DNA of 64,000 bases from a bacterium Scap17 (GTDB taxonomy: Bacteria > Pseudomonadota > Gammaproteobacteria > Pseudomonadales > Halomonadaceae), in NCBI GenBank assembly GCA_013376735.1, contig VINJ01000001.1:2108001-2172000 (forward strand), in the 5' to 3' direction. Of this stretch, positions 24,954 to 38,931 are shown piece after piece. The position numbers were made by a program, and so were the translations under genes. The first letter of the stretch is position 1. Each line of letters starts with the position of its first letter. The notes beneath the pieces were generated by a model that made no database searches, was not told where the DNA came from, and saw only the letters and a program-made list of their open reading frames with translations.

Positions 24954-26849
24954 TCATGAGGCACCGGAGCCACCCGCATGCTGTTCGAGCGATGTCTCCA
25001 CCTTGGACAACCACTTGCCGTAATCGTCTTCTGGCGCCATCGGCACTCCAAAAGCGTATCCCTGCAATTGATCAAAGCCCAAATCAACCATTGCCTGACG
25101 CTGGCGTGAGTGTTCGATGCCAACTGCGATGGCGGAGATATCCAGGGCATGCAATGCCGCCGTCCAGGCTTTCAACAGGCGCCCCTGACGCGTATCGGTC
25201 TGCAACAGACTGATCCAGCGCGGATGCAGTTTAACGCTGGTGATGGGCAGCATGCTTATTAGACGCAGGCTGTCATCCTCAGGGCCGAAACGGTCGACAC
25301 AGAAACTGATACCGTCATTGGCCAGCGATTTCATCGCCAAAACTAGTGACTCCGGCGTCGCGGAAAGACTCTCGACACCGCTGATATCAAGGCGCAGGCA
25401 ATTTCCCTTGAGCCGGTAAAGGCGCAGGACACGGCGCAGAGTATCGATATACTCGCTTTCGATCAGGCGCGACGCCGTGATATTCAGCGACAGAGGTAAC
25501 AACATCTCGTTACCCTTCCTGGTCGCCAGCCAGTGGCTGAGCAAGGCGCAGCTTCTGCGCAGCACCCAGATATCGAGCTCCTCATCCAGCCCCGCGTGTC
25601 TGGCGATGCGCAACATCTGATGGGGTGTGATCCAGCGGTTCTTGTCTTGCCAGCGCAGCAGCACTTCCTGACCGCTGAGGTCTTGGCTGCCCGCAGTGAC
25701 GATGGGCTGTAGATGGATGCACAGCTCATTGTCACGCAGCGCCTGGGCAAAGCGGTTGTTCATCTCGAGGCACAGATTGAGGTTGTCCGTGAGATCCGCA
25801 AGCTGGACGCCCTTCTCTTTTGGCGCCCACTCACTGGCACAATCAAGCTCGTCTTCCACCACATCGATTAGTTCCGCCGCTGACATGCTGACGCTTATAA
25901 AGGTGCCTGCTCCGATCAGTAAATCAGGTCGGGTATTGGCGGAGAGATGCAATAACCAAGGCTGTTCCACGAAGCGATGCCTGCGCATGCCGTGCAAGGC
26001 CTGGTCACGCGGCAACAGGATCATCAGGGTATCTTCGCTAATGCGCCCTTTGAGCAGGCTCTCATCATCGAAATTTTCATTGAGCTGGTTGGACAGGGAC
26101 TGCAGAACTCCTTCGTAGAAGTCGACGCCCTGCTGCTTGCGCAGTCTTTCAGCATTTGTCAGCTTGAGCAGAATGACTTGTATCGGCCCTTGGCTTGCAT
26201 ATTCTTCCAGCCAAGCAGACATTTTATGAAGAAAGCGCCCACGCAGGCTGTAGCCGGTGATGGGGTCGATATTGGCTTGCAACGTAGCGCGTGCTCGTTC
26301 TCCCAGCAGCGAATCACGCTGGATCAGCTCATTCTCGACCAACAGTGCACAACGCTCCAGCCGCTTCAGCTGGACCGTATCCAGTTCACGGGGCTTGTGG
26401 TCGATCAGGCACAGTGTCCCCAGCGGCAGGCCGCTGCTATCACGCAGCACGGCACCCGCATAGAAGCAGACATGCGGTGGCCCTGTCACCAGGGCGTTAT
26501 CAAAGAAGCGCTCATCCTGACGCGCATCATTGACGATCAGAAAGCGCTCTTCATGCAGCGCGTGGGCACAGAAAGCGAGATCCCTGTCCGTCTGCCGTGC
26601 ATCCAGCCCACAATGGGCCTTGAACCACTGGCGGTCTTCGTCCACCAACGACACAAGGCAGATGGGCACATCAAAGATATCGGCGACCAGTCGCGTCAGA
26701 TCGTCATAGCGTTTTTCATGGTCACTATCCAATACATGCAGCGAATGCAGGCTATTGAGGCGCTCTTCTTCACGCGGATGAGGTGCCGCCGGCCTGAAGC
26801 CGGGCCGGCCACCCGGCGCGAGGGTCGTCTTTGCAGCGGAATCTGCCAT
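24954..26849 (-). CDS. GAF protein with degenerate GGDEF and EAL domains
   Basis: About 631 aa, no TM helix. Domains in order: GAF (about 40-170; VADIFDVPICLVSLVDEDRQWFKAHCGL), GGDEF-like (about 185-335) whose signature reads GRISEDTLMIL in place of R-x-GGDEF, and EAL-like (about 375-615). In the latter EAL reads EVL, the metal-binding DDFG reads VDRFG, the E-T-E-S region reads DISGVE, and the catalytic EGVE reads VGIE. Both c-di-GMP enzymatic activities are therefore probably lost. A sensor or c-di-GMP/protein-binding role is more likely (inference). Start ATG 26849 follows GAGG. It is tail-to-tail with the DUF3833 gene and reads away from ectC. Confidence 0.84.
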   Translation of the reverse strand: MADSAAKTTLAPGGRPGFRPAAPHPREEERLNSLHSLHVLDSDHEKRYDDLTRLVADIFDVPICLVSLVDEDRQWFKAHCGLDARQTDRDLAFCAHALHEERFLIVNDARQDERFFDNALVTGPPHVCFYAGAVLRDSSGLPLGTLCLIDHKPRELDTVQLKRLERCALLVENELIQRDSLLGERARATLQANIDPITGYSLRGRFLHKMSAWLEEYASQGPIQVILLKLTNAERLRKQQGVDFYEGVLQSLSNQLNENFDDESLLKGRISEDTLMILLPRDQALHGMRRHRFVEQPWLLHLSANTRPDLLIGAGTFISVSMSAAELIDVVEDELDCASEWAPKEKGVQLADLTDNLNLCLEMNNRFAQALRDNELCIHLQPIVTAGSQDLSGQEVLLRWQDKNRWITPHQMLRIARHAGLDEELDIWVLRRSCALLSHWLATRKGNEMLLPLSLNITASRLIESEYIDTLRRVLRLYRLKGNCLRLDISGVESLSATPESLVLAMKSLANDGISFCVDRFGPEDDSLRLISMLPITSVKLHPRWISLLQTDTRQGRLLKAWTAALHALDISAIAVGIEHSRQRQAMVDLGFDQLQGYAFGVPMAPEDDYGKWLSKVETSLEQHAGGSGAS

Positions 26850-27030
26850 GGCATACTGCCTCGTTGGTACTTCTATGAGATATAACCGCATGTTCGTACT
26901 TGAGCATACCCGCCTCCACTGTTGACTGGCAGAATCGGCAACTGGCGATTCACAAACGATAATTGAGCGTGTAAATCACTGAATGCATTGCTGTGTGGCA
27001 ATATCGCAGCGATTTCTCGCCATCACGACA

Positions 27031-27065
27031 CAGAAAGCCCCGTAGCAAGGCTACGGGGCTTTCTG
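27031..27065 (-). terminator. terminator after the ectoine operon
   Basis: 16-bp arms CAGAAAGCCCCGTAGC / GCTACGGGGCTTTCTG, 60 bp after the ectC stop codon. T content suits transcription from the minus strand. Confidence 0.82.
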
Positions 27066-27125
27066 GTTGACGCTTGTCCTTTTGAGCTCAGACGCTTCGC
27101 GCCTCACTCACGAAGAGACAGGGTT

Positions 27126-27518
27126 TCAGGCTTCAGCGGGTGCATAAGAGCCATCTTCACGATGGACTTCCTTGCCGGTCAGGCCCGGGGTGAACACACA
27201 CGCCAAGTGCATGGTCTTGGTAGCACGCAGCAAGTGATCATCATGCTCGTTGAGGATATAGATGTCGCCCGGCTTAATCGGCCAGATCTTGCCATCGGCC
27301 AAGGTTTCGACCTCACCCTCACCTTCCATGCAATACACCACTTCATAGTGATGCTTGTAATGGATGTGGGTCTCGGTGCCTTCAAAGATGCGGGTTATGT
27401 GGAACGAACACTTGCCGCCATCTTCATCGAGCAGCAGGCGCGTGCTATCCCAGTTGCCATTCTCGGCCTTGACCAGACGATCAGTGTTGCGAGCTTCTTC
27501 GAGATTGCGAACGATCAT
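27126..27518 (-). CDS. ectC: L-ectoine synthase
   Basis: 130-aa cupin enzyme that cyclises N-gamma-acetyl-diaminobutyrate to ectoine, the last step. Recognised by [63 protein letters not shown] and [16 protein letters not shown]; the cupin metal ligands (Glu, Tyr, His) lie in the second segment and HDDH. ATG preceded by GAGGAAA. 159 bp after ectB, with a hairpin in the gap. Confidence 0.96.
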   Translation of the reverse strand: MIVRNLEEARNTDRLVKAENGNWDSTRLLLDEDGGKCSFHITRIFEGTETHIHYKHHYEVVYCMEGEGEVETLADGKIWPIKPGDIYILNEHDDHLLRATKTMHLACVFTPGLTGKEVHREDGSYAPAEA

Positions 27519-27634
27519 GTGTTTTCCTCACTAGGCTGCCTGACATCGACAGCTGACAGATGGCGATTACCGTAACGAAGGGGTGACCTGGATGGGCAAT
27601 CGGTGGGGGTGGCAAGCCAGCGTCTCACCAACGA

Positions 27635-27668
27635 CCCGCGGGACGCCGATGACCGGGCGCCCCGCGGG
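27635..27668 (-). other. GC-rich hairpin between ectB and ectC
   Basis: CCCGCGGG repeated as an inverted pair (27635-27642 and 27661-27668) with partly pairing CGCC/GGGCG inside. No T-run. It may tune the amount of ectC message relative to ectAB. Confidence 0.5.
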
Positions 27669-27677
27669 AAGACAACG

Positions 27678-28976
<1,299 letters not shown>

Positions 28977-29224
28977 CTAAAAGGCCATACCAGAATGTAA
29001 AGACGATCCAACGAATGACACTGCCCCCACCTCGCTAACACATGGGGTCAGCAGGAGATGTCACAACCTTCCTGTCGTGAACATCTGCCGAACGGGACGT
29101 GATTCTTCTCGACGACCGACACAAGAATCATGACGGCGTCCCGTCCGGGACTTCTTGCGGTTTGCTACCCGCCCTTGCTGCGCATGGGCCTTGATTGCAC
29201 AAGAGCCTTGAGCGCGTTGAGCAC

Positions 29225-29797
29225 TTAGATGTCGCTCGGCAGGAACGGGCCGATGCGCACCAGGTTTTCGGCAAGGTGCTCACCACCCAGCTGATCTGAG
29301 GAGAAGTACTCACGCGAGTGCAGCGGCACCTGCCAGCGCTCGGCGAGGCGAGTGAACAATGCCCAAGACGCCTCGTTGTCCGGCGTGATGGTGGTCTCAA
29401 GATGACGCACGTGCGCCATTTCGGGACGCTTCATCACGGCTTCAATCAAACGACGTGCCAAGCCAGTACCACGCGCCTTCTCACCGACGGCGATCTGCCA
29501 CAGGAAGAAGGTCTGAGGGGCGTCGTTGCGGGTGTAACCAGAAACAAAGCCGACTACCTCACCTTCCTCATCTGTCGCGATGGCACAGCTGTCACGGAAC
29601 TGCGTGGCCAGCAAAACGTACGAATACCCTGAATTGAGGTCCAGCGGCGGGCAGGCCTTGACCAGCTCATAGATGCCCCAACCATCATCAGTAGTCGGCT
29701 GACGGATGAACAACGGCGCGCTGGCGCGGTTGATCACGGCATCGTGGGTGTGGTGGGCCAGGCCCTGAATCGTGGAAGTCATTGTCATGGTTTTCAT
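29225..29797 (-). CDS. ectA: L-2,4-diaminobutyric acid acetyltransferase
   Basis: About 190-aa GNAT acetyltransferase, second step of ectoine synthesis. Motifs: RQPTTDDGWGIYELVKACPPLDLNSGYSY, acetyl-CoA loop VGEKARGTGLARRLIEAV, RHLETTITPDNEASWALF, and C-terminal SREYFSSDQLGGEH. Start ATG 29797 chosen over the longer frame to 29863, which would run through the promoter palindrome; ATG 29791 is also possible and no clear ribosome site decides. First gene of ectABC. Confidence 0.94.
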   Translation of the reverse strand: MKTMTMTSTIQGLAHHTHDAVINRASAPLFIRQPTTDDGWGIYELVKACPPLDLNSGYSYVLLATQFRDSCAIATDEEGEVVGFVSGYTRNDAPQTFFLWQIAVGEKARGTGLARRLIEAVMKRPEMAHVRHLETTITPDNEASWALFTRLAERWQVPLHSREYFSSDQLGGEHLAENLVRIGPFLPSDI

Positions 29798-29830
29798 AAA
29801 ATATTTCGCAGTTGGCGAATTCGCTATAAA

Positions 29831-29849
29831 CCATAACAAACTGTTATGG
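29831..29849 (-). promoter_or_regulatory. palindromic operator candidate upstream of ectA
   Basis: CCATAACA-AAC-TGTTATGG: perfect 8-bp arms with 3-nt centre, 34 bp before the ectA start, inside an AT-rich stretch (TTTATAG on the minus strand could be a -10). The position suits a repressor or activator of the osmotically induced ectoine operon; no regulator gene is adjacent. Confidence 0.6.
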
Positions 29850-29940
29850 GTATCGCAAACCATAAATTATTCTCGTGGAGCGCATGGATAACACATGATT
29901 ATCCAAAACCCGTATCGGTGAGCGTGCAGGCCCGGGCCGG

Positions 29941-29963
29941 GGCCAGTACCAGTACCAGTACCG
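29941..29963. repeat. short CCAGTA tandem repeat
   Basis: GCCAGTACCAGTACCAGTACC: nearly four units of CCAGTA in the non-coding region between ectA and the diguanylate cyclase gene, preceded by a GC-rich run. Confidence 0.7.
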
Positions 29964-30018
29964 GGCAATACTCGCCCTTGCCCACCGCCCGCAGGTGGTT
30001 TGTCCCCACCAGACGCAA

Positions 30019-30042
30019 AACGGCGCCCCTCGGGGCGCCGTT
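30019..30042 (-). terminator. terminator after the diguanylate cyclase gene
   Basis: 11-bp arms AACGGCGCCCC / GGGGCGCCGTT; on the minus strand the stem is followed by TTTT. Lies 92 bp past the stop codon of the gene at 30134. Confidence 0.82.
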
Positions 30043-30133
30043 AGATTGCCTGCTCATGCGGCATCTAGCCTTGCTATCGTTGCCAATGCCGCTGAGGCGG
30101 CTTCTGCACTAGTGCTCGAACCCTAGGCTTCCG

Positions 30134-31933
30134 TCACTGCTGTTTCTGCACATCACGCTTCTTGCTCGCGATCGCGACAATCTGGCCCAGCTCATCATGG
30201 CGGCTGAACTGCACCGCGCAATTGCGGCCTTCATTCTTGGCGGCGTAGAGCGCCATGTCCGCATTGTGTGATAGCTGTTCACGGTCGCTTCCATGCTGAG
30301 GTGCGATGGCAATCCCGATGCTGCAACCCACTTCCAGCTTGTGCTCTTCATACAGGAATGGCTTGCCCAGGCTGTCGATGATGCGCTTGGCCAGCTGGGC
30401 CAGCTCCCCATGGCGTCCCAGATTCGCCTGTATGTCGGCGTTATGGACCAGCACCACGAACTCATCGCCTCCCAGACGCGCGACGAAATCGCCCTTGCGC
30501 ACCACCTGATTGAGTCGCTCCGCGATCACCTTGAGCGCCGCGTCCCCGGCGGCGTGTCCATGGGTGTCATTGATGGGCTTGAACTTGTCGATGTCCAGCA
30601 TGAGACACGCCAGCTGCCCGCCTTCGTCACTGACGCTTTCGAGCCAATGCTCGACCCGCTCATAGAAATGCTGCCGATTGGGCAGTCCCGTCAGAGAGTC
30701 ATGCATCGCTAGTTGGGTGATGCGCTTCTTGTAGTTGTTGCTCTCGATGATGTTGTACTTGAACTTCTGCAGCGCCCGTGCCATCTGGCCCACTTCATTG
30801 GTGTGCTGGGTACTGTCGATCACCACGCTGACATCGTCATTGGCCAGGGTATTCATGGTCTGGGTCAATCGACGTATCGGCACCAGAACATAACGCCCGA
30901 ACAGCCACATCGAGATGCCGATCAGCACCACGATCATCGCCAACGCCAGGCCATTGACCCATGGGGCCACCGTGGCCAACAGATTGAGCGTCTTGCCTAC
31001 CGCAGCAGAAGTAGCCCCGATCCGCATGCGGGTTTCATGATCCAGCACCGCCAGTGCGTCAAGCGCTGGCGCATCGTTGACCTTGACTTGCTGATCGATC
31101 TCACGCGGCGAGAGCTCAGTCTGCTGATCATGTAACTGGCTGACCTTGTTCAAACGATCACTGTAGGACTGGATGACATCGGCGATATCGCGGATGGCAC
31201 GTTGCTCGGCGGTGTTCATGCCCAGCGCACGATATGCCGCCAGGGTGGCGCGCAGCGATTCGATGTCTTGCGCCGCCTGCTGACCGTAGATGGCATCGCT
31301 GCGCAGCACGTAATTCTTGAAGTGGTGGATCATCTCACCATAGCCGAGATCACGGCGCAGGTTGGCCACCAGGCGAGCCTTGCCCATGCCGTTCTCGAGC
31401 GGGTTGTCATTGTCACGCAGCTCCGCGATGGAAATGCGCCGCAGGGTATTCAGCCCCGAGACGGCCTGGAAATCATCGATCTTGACCAACTTGTCGATAT
31501 CGCCACTCGATCGCCCCTGCTCGATCATCGTGCGTATTCTAGGCACCATAAGCTCATAACGGCTGATGGTGGCACGCAGCCCCGCCACCGCATTTTCCTC
31601 CTCTTGGGTCAGTCCAAGGCTCTGGTAACGGCTCAGAGCGCTGCGAGCGGCACCGATCTCATTCTGCACCTCGCCGATCAGCGCGGGGTCCTGACGTAGC
31701 ACGAGATTCTTGAAGTCATGCACCATGCCGCCATAGCCCAGGGCCTTGGTCAGCTGACCTTCCAGGCGCGGCTTGTCAGAGCGCGCCTGCTGATATTCCT
31801 GCCAGTCATACTGCAGGTCGGACACGTTGCGGGTAATAAATGCCAACACGATCAGCAACACCAGACCCGCCAAGGCAGAAAGCACACAGATGATGATGTT
31901 GATGGTGCGAAAACGCAGGTTGGCCAGACTCAT
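30134..31933 (-). CDS. membrane diguanylate cyclase with duplicated sensor domain
   Basis: 599 aa. TM1 (about 10-33), periplasmic sensor (about 35-325), TM2 (about 328-350), HAMP (about 350-402) and GGDEF (about 420-575). The active site RLGGDEFVVLV is intact and an RKGD inhibitory I-site lies five residues before it, so it should make c-di-GMP with product inhibition. The sensor consists of two related repeats, each starting LGYGxMxHxFKNxVLR (66-80 and 196-211) and ending with IDxxVKxxD-type text (147-153 and the equivalent near 285). Ligand unknown. It reads away from nfuA upstream, with its own terminator downstream. Confidence 0.9.
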   Translation of the reverse strand: MSLANLRFRTINIIICVLSALAGLVLLIVLAFITRNVSDLQYDWQEYQQARSDKPRLEGQLTKALGYGGMVHDFKNLVLRQDPALIGEVQNEIGAARSALSRYQSLGLTQEEENAVAGLRATISRYELMVPRIRTMIEQGRSSGDIDKLVKIDDFQAVSGLNTLRRISIAELRDNDNPLENGMGKARLVANLRRDLGYGEMIHHFKNYVLRSDAIYGQQAAQDIESLRATLAAYRALGMNTAEQRAIRDIADVIQSYSDRLNKVSQLHDQQTELSPREIDQQVKVNDAPALDALAVLDHETRMRIGATSAAVGKTLNLLATVAPWVNGLALAMIVVLIGISMWLFGRYVLVPIRRLTQTMNTLANDDVSVVIDSTQHTNEVGQMARALQKFKYNIIESNNYKKRITQLAMHDSLTGLPNRQHFYERVEHWLESVSDEGGQLACLMLDIDKFKPINDTHGHAAGDAALKVIAERLNQVVRKGDFVARLGGDEFVVLVHNADIQANLGRHGELAQLAKRIIDSLGKPFLYEEHKLEVGCSIGIAIAPQHGSDREQLSHNADMALYAAKNEGRNCAVQFSRHDELGQIVAIASKKRDVQKQQ

Positions 31934-32157
31934 GAAGGCTATCTCTTGACGTTGGAAGGAAAGGTTCGACGATACATGTCACGCCGGACGGCCGTAGGGC
32001 TGATGCCAGCATGAAAAAGATACTGCCACGATACCAGATAACTCTAATACTTCACTCAGCAACTTCACTGAGCCTCCCTTCATACGCCGCGCGCCCTGGC
32101 CTGGATGCCCCAGGCTCGCGCCAGATCAGCTCAGACCCTGAGAAGCGATGTCGCACG

Positions 32158-32194
32158 CATAAAAAAATCTCCCACCGAAAATCGATGGGAGATT
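32158..32194 (-). terminator. intrinsic terminator after nfuA
   Basis: 9-bp arms AATCTCCCA / TGGGAGATT with T7 on the minus strand, 70 bp past the nfuA stop. Confidence 0.85.
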
Positions 32195-32263
32195 GCGTTT
32201 CTGACCTGTGCCTGGATCGACTCTGGCGTTGGCCTGATCACATTCCTGGAGCCAGACCCGGAA

Positions 32264-32854
32264 TCAGCTGTAGTAGGCGTTGGTCGTGTCGGTGTGATCG
32301 GTCACGTCACGCACACCGGTCAATTCCGGGATACGCTCCATCAGCGTCTTCTCGACACCATCCTTCAGGGTCAGATCGACGGCGGAGCAGCCCTGGCAAC
32401 CGCCGCCGAACTGCAGTACGGCGACCTGCTCTTCGGTCAGCTGCACCAGCTTGATCTCGCCACCATGAGCCGCAAGCCCCGGGTTGATCTCGCTGTAGAG
32501 GATATAGTTGATGCGATCTTCAAGGGGGCTATCCGCGTTGACCTTGGGCATCTTGGCGTTCGGTGCCTTGATGGTCAGCTGGCCGCCCATGCGATCGGCA
32601 TTGAAGTCGACGGTCGCTTCTTCCAGGAAAGGCACGCTGTGCGTATCGAGATAGACCTTCAGCTTCGGCAGATCCAGGATCTCATCCGTCGGCTCTTCCT
32701 CGCCCGGACGGCAATAGGCGAGACAGGTCTCGGCATATGGAGTGCCCGGCTGGGTGATGAAGATGCGCACGCCGATACCTTCGACGTTCTGCTTCTCGAG
32801 CAGCTCGGCAAGATACTCCTGGGCGCTGTCGGTAATCTGGATGCTCTCACTCAT
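32264..32854 (-). CDS. nfuA: Fe-S biogenesis protein NfuA
   Basis: 196 aa. N-terminal degenerate A-type scaffold domain ([38 protein letters not shown]) and C-terminal Nfu domain with [14 protein letters not shown] (Cys153, Cys156) that carries a [4Fe-4S] cluster for delivery to apoproteins. Normal length. Monocistronic between its terminator and the divergent metH promoter region. Function assigned from the family. Confidence 0.95.
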   Translation of the reverse strand: MSESIQITDSAQEYLAELLEKQNVEGIGVRIFITQPGTPYAETCLAYCRPGEEEPTDEILDLPKLKVYLDTHSVPFLEEATVDFNADRMGGQLTIKAPNAKMPKVNADSPLEDRINYILYSEINPGLAAHGGEIKLVQLTEEQVAVLQFGGGCQGCSAVDLTLKDGVEKTLMERIPELTGVRDVTDHTDTTNAYYS

Positions 32855-33246
32855 GGCGCAGAGACTCTCTTGATGTCAGGTGACTAATGGCTCCATGTTA
32901 AGGAAAACCTGCTGCACTCGCAATCCTGAGCAAATCACTCGGGTTTGGTGCCTGTGCGCGACCACTCCCTTTCTTGGGCACTCCTGACTGACTCATGTTG
33001 CGCATGAATCATGCTCATCGTGACGATTCTGTAGTCTGATACGATAGCCCCAACTGGCCAGGCGGGGATTTGTGAGCAAATTCCCAGCCGGCGCCTCTCA
33101 ATAGCAATGAGTTCGCGCCTGTGGCGTGTGGCTTTCTCGGCAAGATGCTGGCTTGGCAGAGCACTGGCTTGGCAAGTTACTGGCCTGGTAGAGAAAGTTG
33201 CCCGCCCGGGAAACAACGCGACAGGTCACGTACGCTGGAGTCCGTC

Positions 33247-36972
<3,726 letters not shown>

Positions 36973-37302
36973 TCCGCTACTTGAGACTCCTCGACTGCTG
37001 ATGGAGCCATCGTCAGCTCGGCGCGCCTCACCTCTCACGAGATGGGGCGCGCTGTCATCTGAGAGCCGATGTCTTCAGTTTGCCGAGCGCGCTATCATGG
37101 CGCTCTTCCTTGTCTGCTGTCGTGAGTCGCCCGTGCTGTTGTCACTGCTTTGTATATCACTGTCCTGTCTGTCTCTGCTCGGTTTCTCGCTGTTCTGTTC
37201 ATCGCAGCCCCGTTCCCTAATTTCCCGCTTGTCAGCCGCCTTCGAGGCTTTTGCCCCCTCCTGCTCTTCTCATTTTTCCGACACCCCGCGTGGGAGCGTC
37301 TG

Positions 37303-38631
37303 ATGCTGGGGGATCTTGCGCGCAACACACGAATACTCAAACTGGCGCTGCCGATCATCGGGGCGATGCTGTCGCAGAGTCTGCTCAACCTGATCGATGC
37401 GGCACTGGTCGGCAGCCTGGGCGAGACGGCGCTGGCGGGCGTGGGGATCGGTGGCTATGCCATGTTCATGGTCACGGCGCTGATCTTCGGGCTGTCTTCC
37501 GCCGTCCAGGCCCAGACCTCGCGACGCCTGGGCGAGGAAGCGCCTGAGCGTTGTGGCGAAGGCCTGAATGCCGGCCTGGTACTCGCGTTGTCGATCGGCA
37601 TTCCCGTCACTCTCGCCTGTCATCACTGGGCTGAGCCACTGCTGTCGCTGATCAATGACCAGCCTGGCGTGCATGAAACGGCCGCCTCATATTTCCAATG
37701 GCGGGTGCTGGGGCTGGTCCCGGTCGCCATGGCGTTCTGCTTCCGAGGTTTCTGGAATGGCCTGCAGCGCACCGGCATCTATCTGCGCATCATGTTGATC
37801 ACCCAGGCGGTCAATGTCGTGCTCAGCATCATCCTGATCCACGGTCTGTTCGGCGCTCCGCAGATGGGCGCGGATGGCGCCGGGGCCGGTACGACGCTAT
37901 CCCTGCTGGTCGCATTGGCGCTATGGATCAAGGCGACGCTGGGCGAGCGCCGTCTGCACGGTGTCCTGCATGCCTGGCCACCGATGACGCATTACCTGAC
38001 GCTGCTCAAGCTGGCGGTGCCCCACTCCTTTCAGCAGCTATGGTTCGCAGCGGGCTACGCGATGCTGTTCTGGATACTCGGGCAGATCGATGCGGCCAGC
38101 GTCGCAGTCGGCCATGTGCTGGTGAATCTCTCCCTGCTGCTGATATTGCCCGGAGTCGGGCTCGGGCTTGCCGCCATGAGCCTGGTAGGTCAGGCCCTGG
38201 GCAGCGGTGAGCATGAAGAGGCCCATCGCTGGGGGTGGGACACCGTACGTGTGGCACTGCCGTGTCTGCTGTTGCTGGGCTTGCCGCTGTGGGTCGCGCC
38301 AGAAAGCGTGCTCGGGCTGTTCCTGCATCGCCCGCCATTGATCGAACTGGGCCTGCTGCCGCTGCAGATGACAGCCGCCATGATCGTGCTCGATTGCACC
38401 GCCATCGTGCTGGCCCAGGCACTGCTGGGCGCCGGGGCCCAACGCACCGTGATGCTTGCCACCTTGAGCCTGCAGTGGCTGATCTTTCTGCCCGCGGCCT
38501 GGTGGTGGGGCGTCCATCAGGAAGGCGGCCTCGTCGCCATCTGGGCGATACAGCTTGCTTATCGCCCGCTCAACTCGCTCGTCTTCGGGCTTATCTGGCA
38601 ACGCAGAGCGTGGCAAGCCTTGCGCCTTTGA
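37303..38631 (+). CDS. MATE-family efflux protein (DinF/NorM type)
   Basis: About 442 aa with some 12 TM helices. N-terminal LALPIIGAMLSQSLLNLIDAALVGSLGETALAGVGIG is the MATE signature, and the second half repeats it (LAVPHSFQQLWFAAGYAMLFWILGQIDAASVAVGHV). Cation-coupled export of drugs or metabolites is the family role; substrate unknown. ATG 37303 has GGGAG seven bases upstream. The 5-prime extension (37150-37302) is a low-complexity Leu/Ser-rich frame and was rejected. Confidence 0.87.
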   Translation: MLGDLARNTRILKLALPIIGAMLSQSLLNLIDAALVGSLGETALAGVGIGGYAMFMVTALIFGLSSAVQAQTSRRLGEEAPERCGEGLNAGLVLALSIGIPVTLACHHWAEPLLSLINDQPGVHETAASYFQWRVLGLVPVAMAFCFRGFWNGLQRTGIYLRIMLITQAVNVVLSIILIHGLFGAPQMGADGAGAGTTLSLLVALALWIKATLGERRLHGVLHAWPPMTHYLTLLKLAVPHSFQQLWFAAGYAMLFWILGQIDAASVAVGHVLVNLSLLLILPGVGLGLAAMSLVGQALGSGEHEEAHRWGWDTVRVALPCLLLLGLPLWVAPESVLGLFLHRPPLIELGLLPLQMTAAMIVLDCTAIVLAQALLGAGAQRTVMLATLSLQWLIFLPAAWWWGVHQEGGLVAIWAIQLAYRPLNSLVFGLIWQRRAWQALRL

Positions 38632-38931
38632 AGATATTCTCTGGTGCGGCTATCCAGCAGCCTTTGCTGCCACTCGCGCTTGTAGCCTATGGAAGACATC
38701 AACAGATAATGAGATATGTCGTTCAATCGTTGAAGCTTGGTAAATAGCAGCCAGTTTGAAGTCCATGCTCAGCTTGCCCAGTCGTGTACCCTGAAAGAAA
38801 CATAAGTCAATGCACCGGGGGGAACGCCATGTCCGCTGCCACCATCAGGACAGGACGAGCACAACCTGGCTTGCGAAGGCTGATCGGCGGAATCTGTCAA
38901 CATAGTTGGCACATGAAGTGGTGCTGGCTTT

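Noticed and set aside
27519-27677. Sigma-54 promoter before ectC
   Set aside because: TGGCTTGCC ... TTGCC is present but the GG and GC elements are not at the required 10-base spacing.
32935-33246. Cobalamin riboswitch before metH
   Set aside because: No B12-box-like text or the expected stem pattern was found by eye; a covariance-model search would be needed to exclude it fully.
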